From JAUIAI01 sp045106815 (GTDB lineage: Bacteria; Pseudomonadota; Gammaproteobacteria; Burkholderiales; Burkholderiaceae_E), in NCBI GenBank assembly GCA_045106815.1, contig JBGCFG010000057.1:62001-126000 (forward strand): a stretch of DNA of 64,000 nucleotides. Reading direction: 5' to 3'. The first letter of the stretch is position 1. Each line of letters begins with the position of its first letter. This document shows, in pieces, positions 26,873 through 34,644 of this stretch. A model generated the notes under the pieces. That model did not search any database. It was not told where the DNA came from and saw nothing but the letters and a program-made list of their open reading frames with translations. The position numbers and the translations under genes were made by a program.

Positions 26873-27874
26873 TCACTCCCACTCCAACTCTGCGAAGGCT
26901 GCGCTGACGTTTCGCTGGTGAAACTCCTTGTAAACGGCCCAGCCGCCGTCACGGCCGACGTGATTCTCGGCGAGTGTTTCGGCCAGGGTTTTACCGTCTT
27001 TTATGGCCTGGCGGACAGTTTTACGCAAGTCAATCAGATATCGTTGCTGCTGGGTCAGCATTTTGGGCCAGCCCGGGGCTGTCCAGGAGCCATGGCCTGG
27101 AATGGCTATGGCAGCTTTCTTCTTGGCGAATTCATCCATGAGTTTGATCCAGCCATTCAGATTACCGTCCACCGCAGGCAGGTGAGTCACAAAGGCTAGG
27201 TCGCCTAGCCATAGAATGCGTGCCTCCGGATCAAAAATGCTTATATCTGCATCGGTGTGGGCGGTTTTGTGCGCCGTGACGACAAGTGTCCTGCCACCCA
27301 GATCTAGAACTGCTTCGTCTGATACCAATACTGTCGGCGCGACCAGCTTGGTGTCAATGGCGGCATCGCCGAGATCACGCTGCACTGCGGTCAAATAGTT
27401 TTGACCGCGCGTGGCCTGTGCCCTTGTCATGTTTTGATGCGCCACAAACTGCGTGTTCTCATCTTCAAATGCGCCGTTGCCGAGCATGTGATCCGGGTGC
27501 GCATGTGTGTTGATCACATAGCAGATGGGTAATTGACTGATTAGTCGAATGGCTCTCTTGAGACCTAGACCCACTTTAAACGTGCTGCCAGTATCGATGA
27601 CGGCAACGCACTCAGTGCCCACAACGAAACTGAGATTCGCGGTGTCGCCTCGATTGGCGGCAGACCAGACTTCAAGCCGACCGAGGTGGGCGTAGATCCC
27701 GTCAGCCACTTTGGTGATGGGTAAGGGCTTGACTTCGTCAGAAGAGGTCTTTGTCTGCGCGAAGACCGAACCAGTAACGACCAACAAGATCATAGCGACG
27801 GTGATCGTGACCAAAGCTAAATGCCTGCCTCGGCTACTGGCTCCGCGTATAAACGCCTGATCCAGGCCCAGCAC
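26873..27874 (-). CDS. Quinoprotein-associated zinc hydrolase, MBL fold
   Basis: 333 residues, N-terminal signal or anchor segment (about 18-40). All metal ligands of a two-metal MBL site are present: His124, His126, Asp128 and His129 in NTHAHPDH, His206 in AHTDADI, Asp225 in LGDLAF and His261 in PGHGSW. It belongs with SoxH-like hydrolases linked to PQQ dehydrogenases. A glyoxalase II-like thioester hydrolysis, possibly on a cargo carried by the SoxYZ-like proteins, is inference. The start is GTG, 1 nt after the stop of the upstream gene. Confidence 0.88.
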   Translation of the reverse strand: MLGLDQAFIRGASSRGRHLALVTITVAMILLVVTGSVFAQTKTSSDEVKPLPITKVADGIYAHLGRLEVWSAANRGDTANLSFVVGTECVAVIDTGSTFKVGLGLKRAIRLISQLPICYVINTHAHPDHMLGNGAFEDENTQFVAHQNMTRAQATRGQNYLTAVQRDLGDAAIDTKLVAPTVLVSDEAVLDLGGRTLVVTAHKTAHTDADISIFDPEARILWLGDLAFVTHLPAVDGNLNGWIKLMDEFAKKKAAIAIPGHGSWTAPGWPKMLTQQQRYLIDLRKTVRQAIKDGKTLAETLAENHVGRDGGWAVYKEFHQRNVSAAFAELEWE

Positions 27875-27875
27875 C

Positions 27876-28262
27876 CTATTGCTTCGCTTCAGCCGGCAGG
27901 AAGCAGGACTGACGCGCTTTGGCCTGTAACTCGCGATAGCTCTTCACTTTCGTTCGCGTGTCTTTTCGCTCGCGCAGGTAGGCGCCACGCTCGCCAGCAA
28001 TGGGCGCCGCGTTGTTAAAGGTCAGCAGCGCAATCCAAGTATCGTGATCGATTTCCTCGGCAATTTTATCGATTGCGCAGGAACACTTATAGATGAGTTC
28101 CTGGGGAGGCCGATCAAACTGCTGGCGACACGCCTCGACATACTCCACTCGCGTGAGTGTCGGAAAATCACTTGCTGTGGCGAGCGTAGGCTGAGTCAGC
28201 ATTGCGCCTGCGAGGCTCAAGCAGTAAAGCCATGCAGGCAGCCTGTTCAAATTCAAGTTCAT
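27876..28262 (-). CDS. Small exported protein of the xox cluster, unknown function
   Basis: 128 residues. A signal peptide ends near ATA (30). The mature part has Cys45 and a CxC pair (Cys60, Cys62) in YKCSCAIDKIAEEID, then a basic region and a late Cys. I know this type only as a companion of PQQ dehydrogenase genes; no function is established. ATG 28262 is preferred since GGAG at about 28269-28273 is then well spaced; ATG 28265 is the alternative. It sits in the middle of the minus-strand xoxF group. Confidence 0.75.
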   Translation of the reverse strand: MNLNLNRLPAWLYCLSLAGAMLTQPTLATASDFPTLTRVEYVEACRQQFDRPPQELIYKCSCAIDKIAEEIDHDTWIALLTFNNAAPIAGERGAYLRERKDTRTKVKSYRELQAKARQSCFLPAEAKQ

Positions 28263-28296
28263 CATGTCTCCAGAGAAGGTGCTATTGGCACAGAGT

Positions 28297-28995
28297 TTAG
28301 TCGGTCTGGCCATCAAAGCTGACAGTCTCAGACCAAAGCAAGGTGGAATCATCTTGTACATCCCCCGGGGCGTACAAGGTACTGTGCAGGCTGACAATGC
28401 CTCCCGGAACATGAGGTGAGAGCACCATTTCATATCCGCGAGTCGCAAATTTTTCGTAGCGGCTGCGGGCTGGGTCATCAACATACGGCGTGATGCGAAT
28501 TCGTTTGGCGGCGACGGAGACGCCTTTGTTATCAACCTGAATGTCCTGGACGTCAGGTTCTGTGGCTAGGGCGATACGGATGCGCTTACGGTAGTAATTG
28601 ACCGAGCCCCCGGTTAATCGATTCATCTCCCGAATCTCGCGCTCGAGAAAGTACAACAAGATTGGATTGCTCTTGACGTCCGTAATTGGCGGCAATTCCA
28701 GCTTGTTCTCACCCGACATGAATCGAACCTGGCTGACTGTTTTGCCATTTTGAGCGCTCAGGGACAGTTCGGCCGATTCATTCAGTTCACTTTGCAGCGA
28801 ACCGCGCCGACTGACACCGTAGCGCAGGCGGGTAGGGGTTTTCAGATCCTTCAAATGATCCGTGACGAAGAGCTGCCTCTCTGCCTCGGTAAATTCTGAG
28901 GGGTCCGCTGCCATGACGGGCGCGGCGAAAAGCCCAATTACGACGGATAGGATTGGGAATAAGCGAAACAGAAATGAGTGGGAGAAAGATCGCAT
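28297..28995 (-). CDS. Exported protein of the xox cluster, unknown function
   Basis: 232 residues with a clear signal peptide ending VMA (29). The mature part starts ADPSEFTEAERQLFVTDHL and contains LKTPTRLRYGVSRRG, then beta-rich segments with a basic stretch NYYRKRIRIAL and PGGIVSLHSTLY. I do not recognise a characterised family. It lies 4 bases downstream of the protease stop and 34 bases before the next small exported protein, so it is co-transcribed with them. A periplasmic accessory role in dehydrogenase assembly is inference from position. Confidence 0.75.
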   Translation of the reverse strand: MRSFSHSFLFRLFPILSVVIGLFAAPVMAADPSEFTEAERQLFVTDHLKDLKTPTRLRYGVSRRGSLQSELNESAELSLSAQNGKTVSQVRFMSGENKLELPPITDVKSNPILLYFLEREIREMNRLTGGSVNYYRKRIRIALATEPDVQDIQVDNKGVSVAAKRIRITPYVDDPARSRYEKFATRGYEMVLSPHVPGGIVSLHSTLYAPGDVQDDSTLLWSETVSFDGQTD

Positions 28996-28999
28996 GAGC

Positions 29000-30067
29000 T
29001 TAGTAACGTGATTGGTTCAGTTCTTCAAGTAGGGCTTCATCCAGATCGCCCAGGTGTTGTCGGACGATCGTAAGTTGAGCCTCATTGCCCTGTTGCTTTA
29101 ACAGTCTGCCAAGCTCAAACCAGGCCTGAGCATTCCTGGCGTCAGTCCTGGTTGCCGCCTCTAGTGAACTGACTGCTTCATCCAGGCGCTCGAGTTCGAC
29201 GTAGGCAAGGGCTTTGGTGATGAGTGGCTCAGTTGCCAGCGGCTCATCTGAAATCCAGCGATTAGACAGCGCCACCAGATCCGCCCAGCGTTTTTGCGCC
29301 TGTAAGGGCGCTACCTGCATGAAGTAGGGGAGCGTCTCAATATTACCGCGCCAGAACGGTTTGTTGATGATCGGCGCGCCAATGGGCTGCCAATCATTGT
29401 CGGTTGGCATGTCTTCCAGCACCCATGCGGCAGGAACAGCGTAGTAGTGTCCGCTTCGGCCCGGCAGTCTGAACGTCAGGATACCGATAAGGCGGGCTTT
29501 CGCGTCCAGCAATGCACCACCGCTCGCGCCCGACGAGAAGCCACTCGTCGTTTGCAATAAATAGCTGTTTTCATAGGGGTAAATGGCGCTAATGCGACCT
29601 TCTGAAAAAGAGATTTCCACCCCACCCGTGTAACCGATCGCGGCAGCTCGCTGGCGTAGCTTGGGCGCGGGTGATGGCGCGATCTCAATAGCAGGGCCCC
29701 GCCACTTGGGGACCTTCAGAAAACACAGGTCGTGATGGCCAGCATCATGTTGAGCAACGGCTTCAAACCGGCCGGATCGTTTGGAAACTGTAATGCGTTC
29801 AGCATTGGTCATCACATGGCAGTTGGTGAGCACAATGCCAGCCTTGACCGTCACACCGGTGCCGACAAATAGCCGTCCATCATTTAGGCGTGCCTCAACT
29901 TTGACAATCACAACCCGAAGTGGAATGAAGGCAGTACGGTCAAGGTAGTCGGCGGCGATAGCTGCTGGCAACGGCAGAATCAACAGCGTCCCAATCAGGT
30001 AAACCCACAGGATTAACCGCGCACGCACGTGCAATTTGTGCCTGGCCGTTTTGCGAGGTGCTGGCAT
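29000..30067 (-). CDS. Trypsin-like serine protease with C-terminal TPR-like repeats
   Basis: 355 residues. An N-terminal hydrophobic segment (17-39) acts as a signal peptide or anchor. The catalytic triad is visible: His84 (TNCHVM), Asp113 (HHDLCFLKV) and Ser182 (SSGASGGALL). From about residue 250, two or three helical repeats follow (EPLATEPLITKALAYVELERLDEAVSSLEAA, NAQAWFELGRLLKQQG), the TPR pattern. There is no PDZ domain, unlike DegP. It lies 19 bases after the XoxJ-cytochrome fusion gene on the same strand. It may mature or clear periplasmic quinoprotein components; that is inference. Confidence 0.85.
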   Translation of the reverse strand: MPAPRKTARHKLHVRARLILWVYLIGTLLILPLPAAIAADYLDRTAFIPLRVVIVKVEARLNDGRLFVGTGVTVKAGIVLTNCHVMTNAERITVSKRSGRFEAVAQHDAGHHDLCFLKVPKWRGPAIEIAPSPAPKLRQRAAAIGYTGGVEISFSEGRISAIYPYENSYLLQTTSGFSSGASGGALLDAKARLIGILTFRLPGRSGHYYAVPAAWVLEDMPTDNDWQPIGAPIINKPFWRGNIETLPYFMQVAPLQAQKRWADLVALSNRWISDEPLATEPLITKALAYVELERLDEAVSSLEAATRTDARNAQAWFELGRLLKQQGNEAQLTIVRQHLGDLDEALLEELNQSRY

Positions 30068-30086
30068 GATTGGGCGCCGGGCTCGC

Positions 30087-31640
30087 CTACTTAATGAGCT
30101 TTACTTTGGCTTTCGTGATGGCCCCATCGGAGCGGCCTTTTAGGTAGGCATACAAGTTATCCATGTTGGCCATGACTTTTTTGCTGTTTCCAAAGCTCTG
30201 CATACCTTTCGACAAACGTCCGTCGCGCACGGTTACGATGAATTCTTCTTTGGTCAGCGTCTTGAGACTTTCGATAAGTGAAGGACCAACCAAACCTTGC
30301 TGGTTGGCGCCGTGGCACCGGTCACAGGCAGCAGCGCGCCATGTTTTAAATCCAGCCAGTGTGTTCGCATCGACATAAACGCCATCTTTGACGGTATACA
30401 AGGGGGCAGAGGATGCTGCTTGAGTTGGCTCAGTCTTTGGCGTGGGCTGGGTCGCAGCAGCGGTCGCCGCCGCTGCTTTCGCTGCTGCACTTTCTTCGGC
30501 CGCCGCGCGTTCTTTAGCCGCTTGCGCGGCCAGCCGCTCTTTCTTGAGTGCCATCTCGCGTTCCGCCTCGCGTGCCAACGCTTGCTGTTTTTCAAGCTCC
30601 TGCGCTTCACGGCGAGTTTTGTCGGCCGCCGCTTTGGCAGCTGCCACTTGCTCATCGCGTTCCAGCATTAGTGCTCTTTTACCCGCTTTCGACTCAGCGG
30701 TTTGATCCGACTTTTCGACAGGTGCTTGGGCGACGGCGTCTTTTTCTGGGGAGATAAGGTCGCCGATTTCACTGACCAGTGGCACGCCAAAGTTGCGCAG
30801 GATTGCCGTAATCTGAGGGCTTGACTGGTTAATGAAGCGTTGGACTTCATTTTTCCACTGCGGCTCACCGTAGCGCACGCCCATCGCGATGGCAAAGTCA
30901 AACCGAACGCTTGGCTCACTCGTCAAGGGCACAACTGTCAGCGCTGGATCAGTAATCTTCTTACCGTAATAGCCGGCAACCGGACCCCAGACAATCGCAG
31001 CGTCGATTGTGCCCTCAACAAGGTCGCGTTCAATGAGCTGTCCTGGATAGGCATCAGGATCGGGGCTCATCATCTGGTAGAGCTTGGCCCGATCGGTGAG
31101 CTTGTATTTGTTCAGAAAGGCGGCTGCCGGAGATTTGTCATGAATGCCAAGTCGACGGACGCCGAGTGCCCCACGGGCTTTTGCCACAAAGCTGACGTTG
31201 TCAGTGACGCCATCCAGCGCTTCGCCTGTACGAAAGACCAAGGCGTAGGTTGAGCGGTAGTAAGCATTGGTTGTGGCTACCTGCCCGAATCGCTGCGGCA
31301 CGCCCATCATGATGTCGCAGCGAAAGTCCTGCCCGGGCAGTTTGTACTTAATCGTGTTTCGAACAAACGCCAGACGCTGGGGGAATGAGAAATATTCCAC
31401 CGGCACGCCCAACTGCTGTCCAAAGAGTTCGGCCAGCTTGTTTTCAATACCTTCAAACTTGTCGTTGGAAAACGGCAGGTTGTTAGGGTCCTGGCAAACA
31501 CGCAATACTTCTGGCGTCTTGTACTCCGAGTCTGCTTGCGCCGTAATCGGCAAAGCCAGGCCGCTGGCGATCAAAGCTGTGGCTGCGAGCACTTGATAGC
31601 GGCGGCGGGGAAGGAAAGAGGCGACAAGGCGGTGACTCAT
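30087..31640 (-). CDS. xoxJ: XoxJ/MxaJ-like binding protein fused to a XoxG-like cytochrome c
   Basis: 517 residues with three parts. After a signal peptide (to about residue 36), residues 38-298 form a periplasmic solute-binding-like domain of the MxaJ/XoxJ type (LRVCQDPNNLPFSN, RCDIMMGVPQRFGQV, TIDAAIVWGPVAGYY). Residues about 300-413 are an Ala/Lys/Glu-rich linker predicted as helix. Residues 414-517 are a class I cytochrome c with haem motif CDRCH (439-443) and axial Met in GMQSFG. The last part matches the separate cytochrome at 31675-32079 at 88 of 104 positions by hand count. XoxJ is thought to help activate XoxF; XoxG is its electron acceptor. ATG 31640 fits the signal peptide. Confidence 0.9.
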   Translation of the reverse strand: MSHRLVASFLPRRRYQVLAATALIASGLALPITAQADSEYKTPEVLRVCQDPNNLPFSNDKFEGIENKLAELFGQQLGVPVEYFSFPQRLAFVRNTIKYKLPGQDFRCDIMMGVPQRFGQVATTNAYYRSTYALVFRTGEALDGVTDNVSFVAKARGALGVRRLGIHDKSPAAAFLNKYKLTDRAKLYQMMSPDPDAYPGQLIERDLVEGTIDAAIVWGPVAGYYGKKITDPALTVVPLTSEPSVRFDFAIAMGVRYGEPQWKNEVQRFINQSSPQITAILRNFGVPLVSEIGDLISPEKDAVAQAPVEKSDQTAESKAGKRALMLERDEQVAAAKAAADKTRREAQELEKQQALAREAEREMALKKERLAAQAAKERAAAEESAAAKAAAATAAATQPTPKTEPTQAASSAPLYTVKDGVYVDANTLAGFKTWRAAACDRCHGANQQGLVGPSLIESLKTLTKEEFIVTVRDGRLSKGMQSFGNSKKVMANMDNLYAYLKGRSDGAITKAKVKLIK

Positions 31641-31674
31641 AAGGTAATCCAAACAAAAGTGACAAGAGGTGGGT

Positions 31675-32079
31675 TTAAGGCATCTTTTTTGGTTTTGCCT
31701 TCGTGAGGGCACCGTCCGAGCGGGCTTTCAGGTAGGCATATAGTTGATCCATGTTAGCCATGACTTTCTTACTGTTTCCAAAGCTCTGCATGCCCTTTTG
31801 CACGCGGCCATCTCTAACGGTCACAACGAACTCTTCTTTCGTCAGCGTTTTCATACTCTCTATAAGTGACGGGCCCACGAGGCCTTGCTGATTCGCCCCA
31901 TGGCATCGGTCGCAAGCGGCCGCGCGCCAGGTTTTGAATCCATCAAAAGTCCCTTTGTCGACGTAGATGCCGTCTTTGACGGTGTACAAATCGGTTTTGA
32001 CTTCATCGGCGTGCACGGTCGTGCCAACCGAAGTCGCAAACAGAAAAACGGCTATTGGTGCGAGTAGCTTAATTTGCAT
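31675..32079 (-). CDS. xoxG: XoxG-like cytochrome c, probable electron acceptor of XoxF
   Basis: 134 residues, signal peptide ending VHA (24). A single haem site CDRCH at 56-60 and an axial Met in GMQSFG make it a small periplasmic class I cytochrome c. It should take electrons from PQQ in XoxF and pass them toward a terminal oxidase. The sequence from residue 31 onward is nearly that of the cytochrome domain of the next gene (16 differences in 104), indicating recent duplication or gene conversion. It lies 245 bases after xoxF, behind three hairpins. Confidence 0.9.
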   Translation of the reverse strand: MQIKLLAPIAVFLFATSVGTTVHADEVKTDLYTVKDGIYVDKGTFDGFKTWRAAACDRCHGANQQGLVGPSLIESMKTLTKEEFVVTVRDGRVQKGMQSFGNSKKVMANMDQLYAYLKARSDGALTKAKPKKMP

Positions 32080-32167
32080 GGAATCCTCATGAATCGCTGA
32101 CGGGGGTAGAAACTCGTGACCGAGATCACTCAGGTCCTTGGCGCCATCATCGTAAATCTACTGAACT

Positions 32168-32220
32168 AAAAAAGAAAATGGGCAGCTCTGAGACGATGGA
32201 TAGTCGTCCTGTCGCTGCCC
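32168..32220 (-). terminator. Terminator-like hairpin downstream of xoxF
   Basis: Read on the minus strand, GGGCAGC (32220-32214) pairs with GCTGCCC (32186-32180), with an inner GACGA/TCGTC stem, followed by ATTTTCTTTTTT. It lies between xoxF and xoxG and should stop or attenuate most transcripts, giving more xoxF than downstream mRNA. Confidence 0.8.
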
Positions 32221-32251
32221 AAGCAGTGCTCTTACTTGACTTGTTGTTACA

Positions 32252-32315
32252 CCACGGCCAGCACGCTTTCCCTACTTGGAGAGCACCGGCCGTGGCACAC
32301 AGCCTATGGGCTGTG
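32252..32315 (-). promoter_or_regulatory. Two further hairpins between xoxF and xoxG
   Basis: An 8-bp inverted repeat CCACGGCC/GGCCGTGG (32252-32259 and 32288-32295) and a 7-bp one CACAGCC/GGCTGTG with a 4-base loop (32298-32304 and 32309-32315) lie directly after the xoxF stop, before the terminator-like hairpin. They may protect the 3' end of xoxF mRNA. Confidence 0.6.
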
Positions 32316-32324
32316 ACAAACTAC

Positions 32325-34136
32325 TTAGTTGGGAATCGCGAAGATCGTCAGTGAGCCACCGAGTTCGGTGTGCTTCTGAAGGTCACGGTAACCGCCCACC
32401 GCGCCAAGACCGTCGGTGTCTTTTTCCAGACCGGCTGCCATGCCGATTCCGGCCCAGCCGCCTATGCCTGAGAACACGCCCATGTACTGCTTACCTTTGT
32501 GCAAGTAGGTGAACACGTTGCCGATGATGCCAGACGGTGTTTTGAACTTGTACAACTCTTTGTTGATGTTCTTAGCGTCAACACACTTGAAATAACCCTC
32601 AAGCGTACCGAAGCAAGACAACCCGCCTGCGGTGTTCAAAGAACCACTCCAAACGGAGAAGGGCTCAGCTTTGCTTTGAACAATCTTGCCTTCGCCGGCA
32701 TCCCACGCAATGAAGTTACCCATGCCGCCGTGGCTGTTAGGCGCTGGGAACATTGACAGGGTGGCACCCACGTATGGCTGGCCAGCGGTGTACTCAACCT
32801 CAAACGGCTCATAGTCCATGCAGACGTGGTTGGTTGGTACATAGAACAGGCCTGTGTTCGGGTCGAAAGAAGCAGGCTGCTGATCTTTCGTACCTAGTGC
32901 TGCCGGACAGATACCTTTGGTGTTGACGTCAGGGCCATTTTGCGCGGTCGAATACTTCGCAACAACCTGCGGACGACCGCTGTTCATGTCAATGTTGGTT
33001 GCCCAGTTAACGACTGGATCGTACTTTTCTGCGACCAACAGTTCGCCGGTTTCCCGGTTCATGGTGTAGGCAAAGCCGTTGCGGTCAAAGTGAACCAATG
33101 CTTTGGTTTTTTCACCTTTGACTGGGATGTCGGCAAGGATCATCTCGTTAACACCGTCGAAGTCCCACTCGTCGAATGGCGTCATTTGATAGACCCACTT
33201 GGCCATACCGGTATCAACGTCACGGGCAAAAATAGTCATGGACCATTTGTTGTCACCTGGACGTTGTGACGGATTCCATGTGGAAGGGTTGCCCGTACCG
33301 TAGTACATCAGATTCAGGTCTTTATCGTAGCTGAACCAGCCCCAGGTAGTGCCGCCGCCGATCTTCCACTGATCGCCTTTCCAGGTCTTCAATGACGAGT
33401 CTTTGCCGACTGGCTGCATTTTGCCGTCTGTCCAGGTCATTGTCTTGTCTGGGTCGATTAGCATTTCGTCGTCGGGACCAACGCTGTAACCCTTCCAGAC
33501 CGGCTCGCCCGTGTTGATGTCATAGGCCGCAATAAAGCCCCGAACACCCCATTCACCACCCGAGATACCGGTAATGACCTTGTCTTTGAAGATGTGTGGT
33601 GCATTGGTGTTAACCGCGCCCAGTTTCGGATCACCATTAACGACCGACCACAGGATTTTGCCGTCCTTGGCGTCAAGTGCCTCAAGCACACTGTCGGCAC
33701 GCTGCAGGAAGATCTTGCCTTCGGCATAAGCAAGTCCACGGTAAACCGTGTCACAGCACATCTGCGGAATAACGGCAGGGTCCTGCTTGGGCGTGTACTT
33801 CCAGACAATCTGCTGCGTATCCAGGTCAATCGCGAAGACGCGATTGGGGAACGGTGAATGTAAGTACATCATGCCGTCGATCACGAGCGGCGAACCCTCA
33901 TGGCCACGTAGCACGCCGGTAGAGAAGGTCCAGGCAACCTGCAGATCTTTCGCGTTTGACCGATCAATCTGATCCAGTTTGCTGTAGCGCTGGTTGTACA
34001 TGTCGCCAGCCTGCATGGCCCAGTTGCCAGGGTTGGCTATGTTCTTTTCAACATCTTCATTGGCTGACGCAAGGGAGGGCACCAAAAAGCTGCCTGCGAT
34101 TGCCAATGCGATAGACGACGATTTGACTTTCATCAT
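32325..34136 (-). CDS. xoxF: XoxF, lanthanide-type PQQ-dependent alcohol dehydrogenase
   Basis: 603 residues; a signal peptide ends near ASA. Eight-bladed propeller quinoprotein of the methanol dehydrogenase group: vicinal disulfide in QMCCDTVYRG, metal ligands Glu in SGGEWGVRGF and Asn in GTGNPSTW, catalytic Asp325 and the additional Asp327 in DEWDFDGVNE. That extra Asp is the marker of lanthanide-dependent XoxF enzymes; calcium-type MxaF has Ala there. It oxidises methanol (often to formaldehyde or formate) or other alcohols in the periplasm. GGGG precedes ATG 34136 at a fair distance; ATG 34133 is equally possible. No mxaI small-subunit gene is nearby. Confidence 0.95.
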   Translation of the reverse strand: MMKVKSSSIALAIAGSFLVPSLASANEDVEKNIANPGNWAMQAGDMYNQRYSKLDQIDRSNAKDLQVAWTFSTGVLRGHEGSPLVIDGMMYLHSPFPNRVFAIDLDTQQIVWKYTPKQDPAVIPQMCCDTVYRGLAYAEGKIFLQRADSVLEALDAKDGKILWSVVNGDPKLGAVNTNAPHIFKDKVITGISGGEWGVRGFIAAYDINTGEPVWKGYSVGPDDEMLIDPDKTMTWTDGKMQPVGKDSSLKTWKGDQWKIGGGTTWGWFSYDKDLNLMYYGTGNPSTWNPSQRPGDNKWSMTIFARDVDTGMAKWVYQMTPFDEWDFDGVNEMILADIPVKGEKTKALVHFDRNGFAYTMNRETGELLVAEKYDPVVNWATNIDMNSGRPQVVAKYSTAQNGPDVNTKGICPAALGTKDQQPASFDPNTGLFYVPTNHVCMDYEPFEVEYTAGQPYVGATLSMFPAPNSHGGMGNFIAWDAGEGKIVQSKAEPFSVWSGSLNTAGGLSCFGTLEGYFKCVDAKNINKELYKFKTPSGIIGNVFTYLHKGKQYMGVFSGIGGWAGIGMAAGLEKDTDGLGAVGGYRDLQKHTELGGSLTIFAIPN

Positions 34137-34163
34137 TTGTCCCCACTGCATCGTTGGTCTCCG

Positions 34164-34191
34164 ATTCTGTACTGAGAAATCCGTACTGAAA
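34164..34191 (-). repeat. Tandem 14-base repeat in the xoxF leader
   Basis: Plus-strand ATTCTGTACTGAGA (34164-34177) is followed directly by AATCCGTACTGAAA (34178-34191), 11 of 14 identical. It falls between the predicted transcription start and the xoxF ATG, so it could be an operator or mRNA element. Confidence 0.5.
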
Positions 34192-34218
34192 ACTTACCGA
34201 GTTATTTCGGTGGCGATC

Positions 34219-34246
34219 AGTATATGCCCACTTTTAATGAACGCAA
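34219..34246 (-). promoter_or_regulatory. Predicted sigma-70 promoter of xoxF
   Basis: On the minus strand TTGCGT (34246-34241) and TATACT (34224-34219) are 16 bases apart. A start near 34211 would give a leader of about 75 bases. Confidence 0.6.
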
Positions 34247-34644
34247 GACGTTGGGGAGGGAGATCAATCCGTTTATTGACTGTTTGAAAGTCGGCTAGCG
34301 TCGCCCCGAAAATGTCCTGGAGCGCCTAGCCTGCTTCGCGTTTGGCATAAAGGGTTAGCGAGTCACTCGTGAGCGATTGTTATTGTTGTGTCGCACCATT
34401 ACAGACTGAAACGCATGCGACTGGGCAGTCATTTTGTCGTTTCCGCAGTCACGTAGGACTGAATCGCTTTCTCTGAAATGCAAGGGTGCACTTACATAAC
34501 AAGCGTTCGATAAGACTGAGCCTGATCGCAGCGAGGTTGATGCATTATCGCTTAGAAGTGCATGCACTATTGGCTGGTGACGACAGGGCTGTCCGTGACC
34601 GCCAAAATCGTGAAGGCAATTTTTAAGGTGACCGGGGAGGTGGC

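Larger units (their letters stand above)
34137..34644. other. 508-base control region between xoxF and moxR
   Basis: No gene is seen here. It holds the xoxF promoter and leader at the left, and about 380 bases of unassigned sequence toward moxR. Visible are GTGCATGCAC (34558-34567), a perfect palindrome, and several loose repeats around CGAGTCACTCG (34349-34359), which is itself a near-perfect inverted repeat. I could not pick a convincing moxR promoter. Confidence 0.6.

Noticed and set aside
32325..34136. Calcium-type methanol dehydrogenase MxaF
   Set aside because: The catalytic region reads WDFDG, with the second Asp of lanthanide enzymes, and no mxaI gene is nearby.
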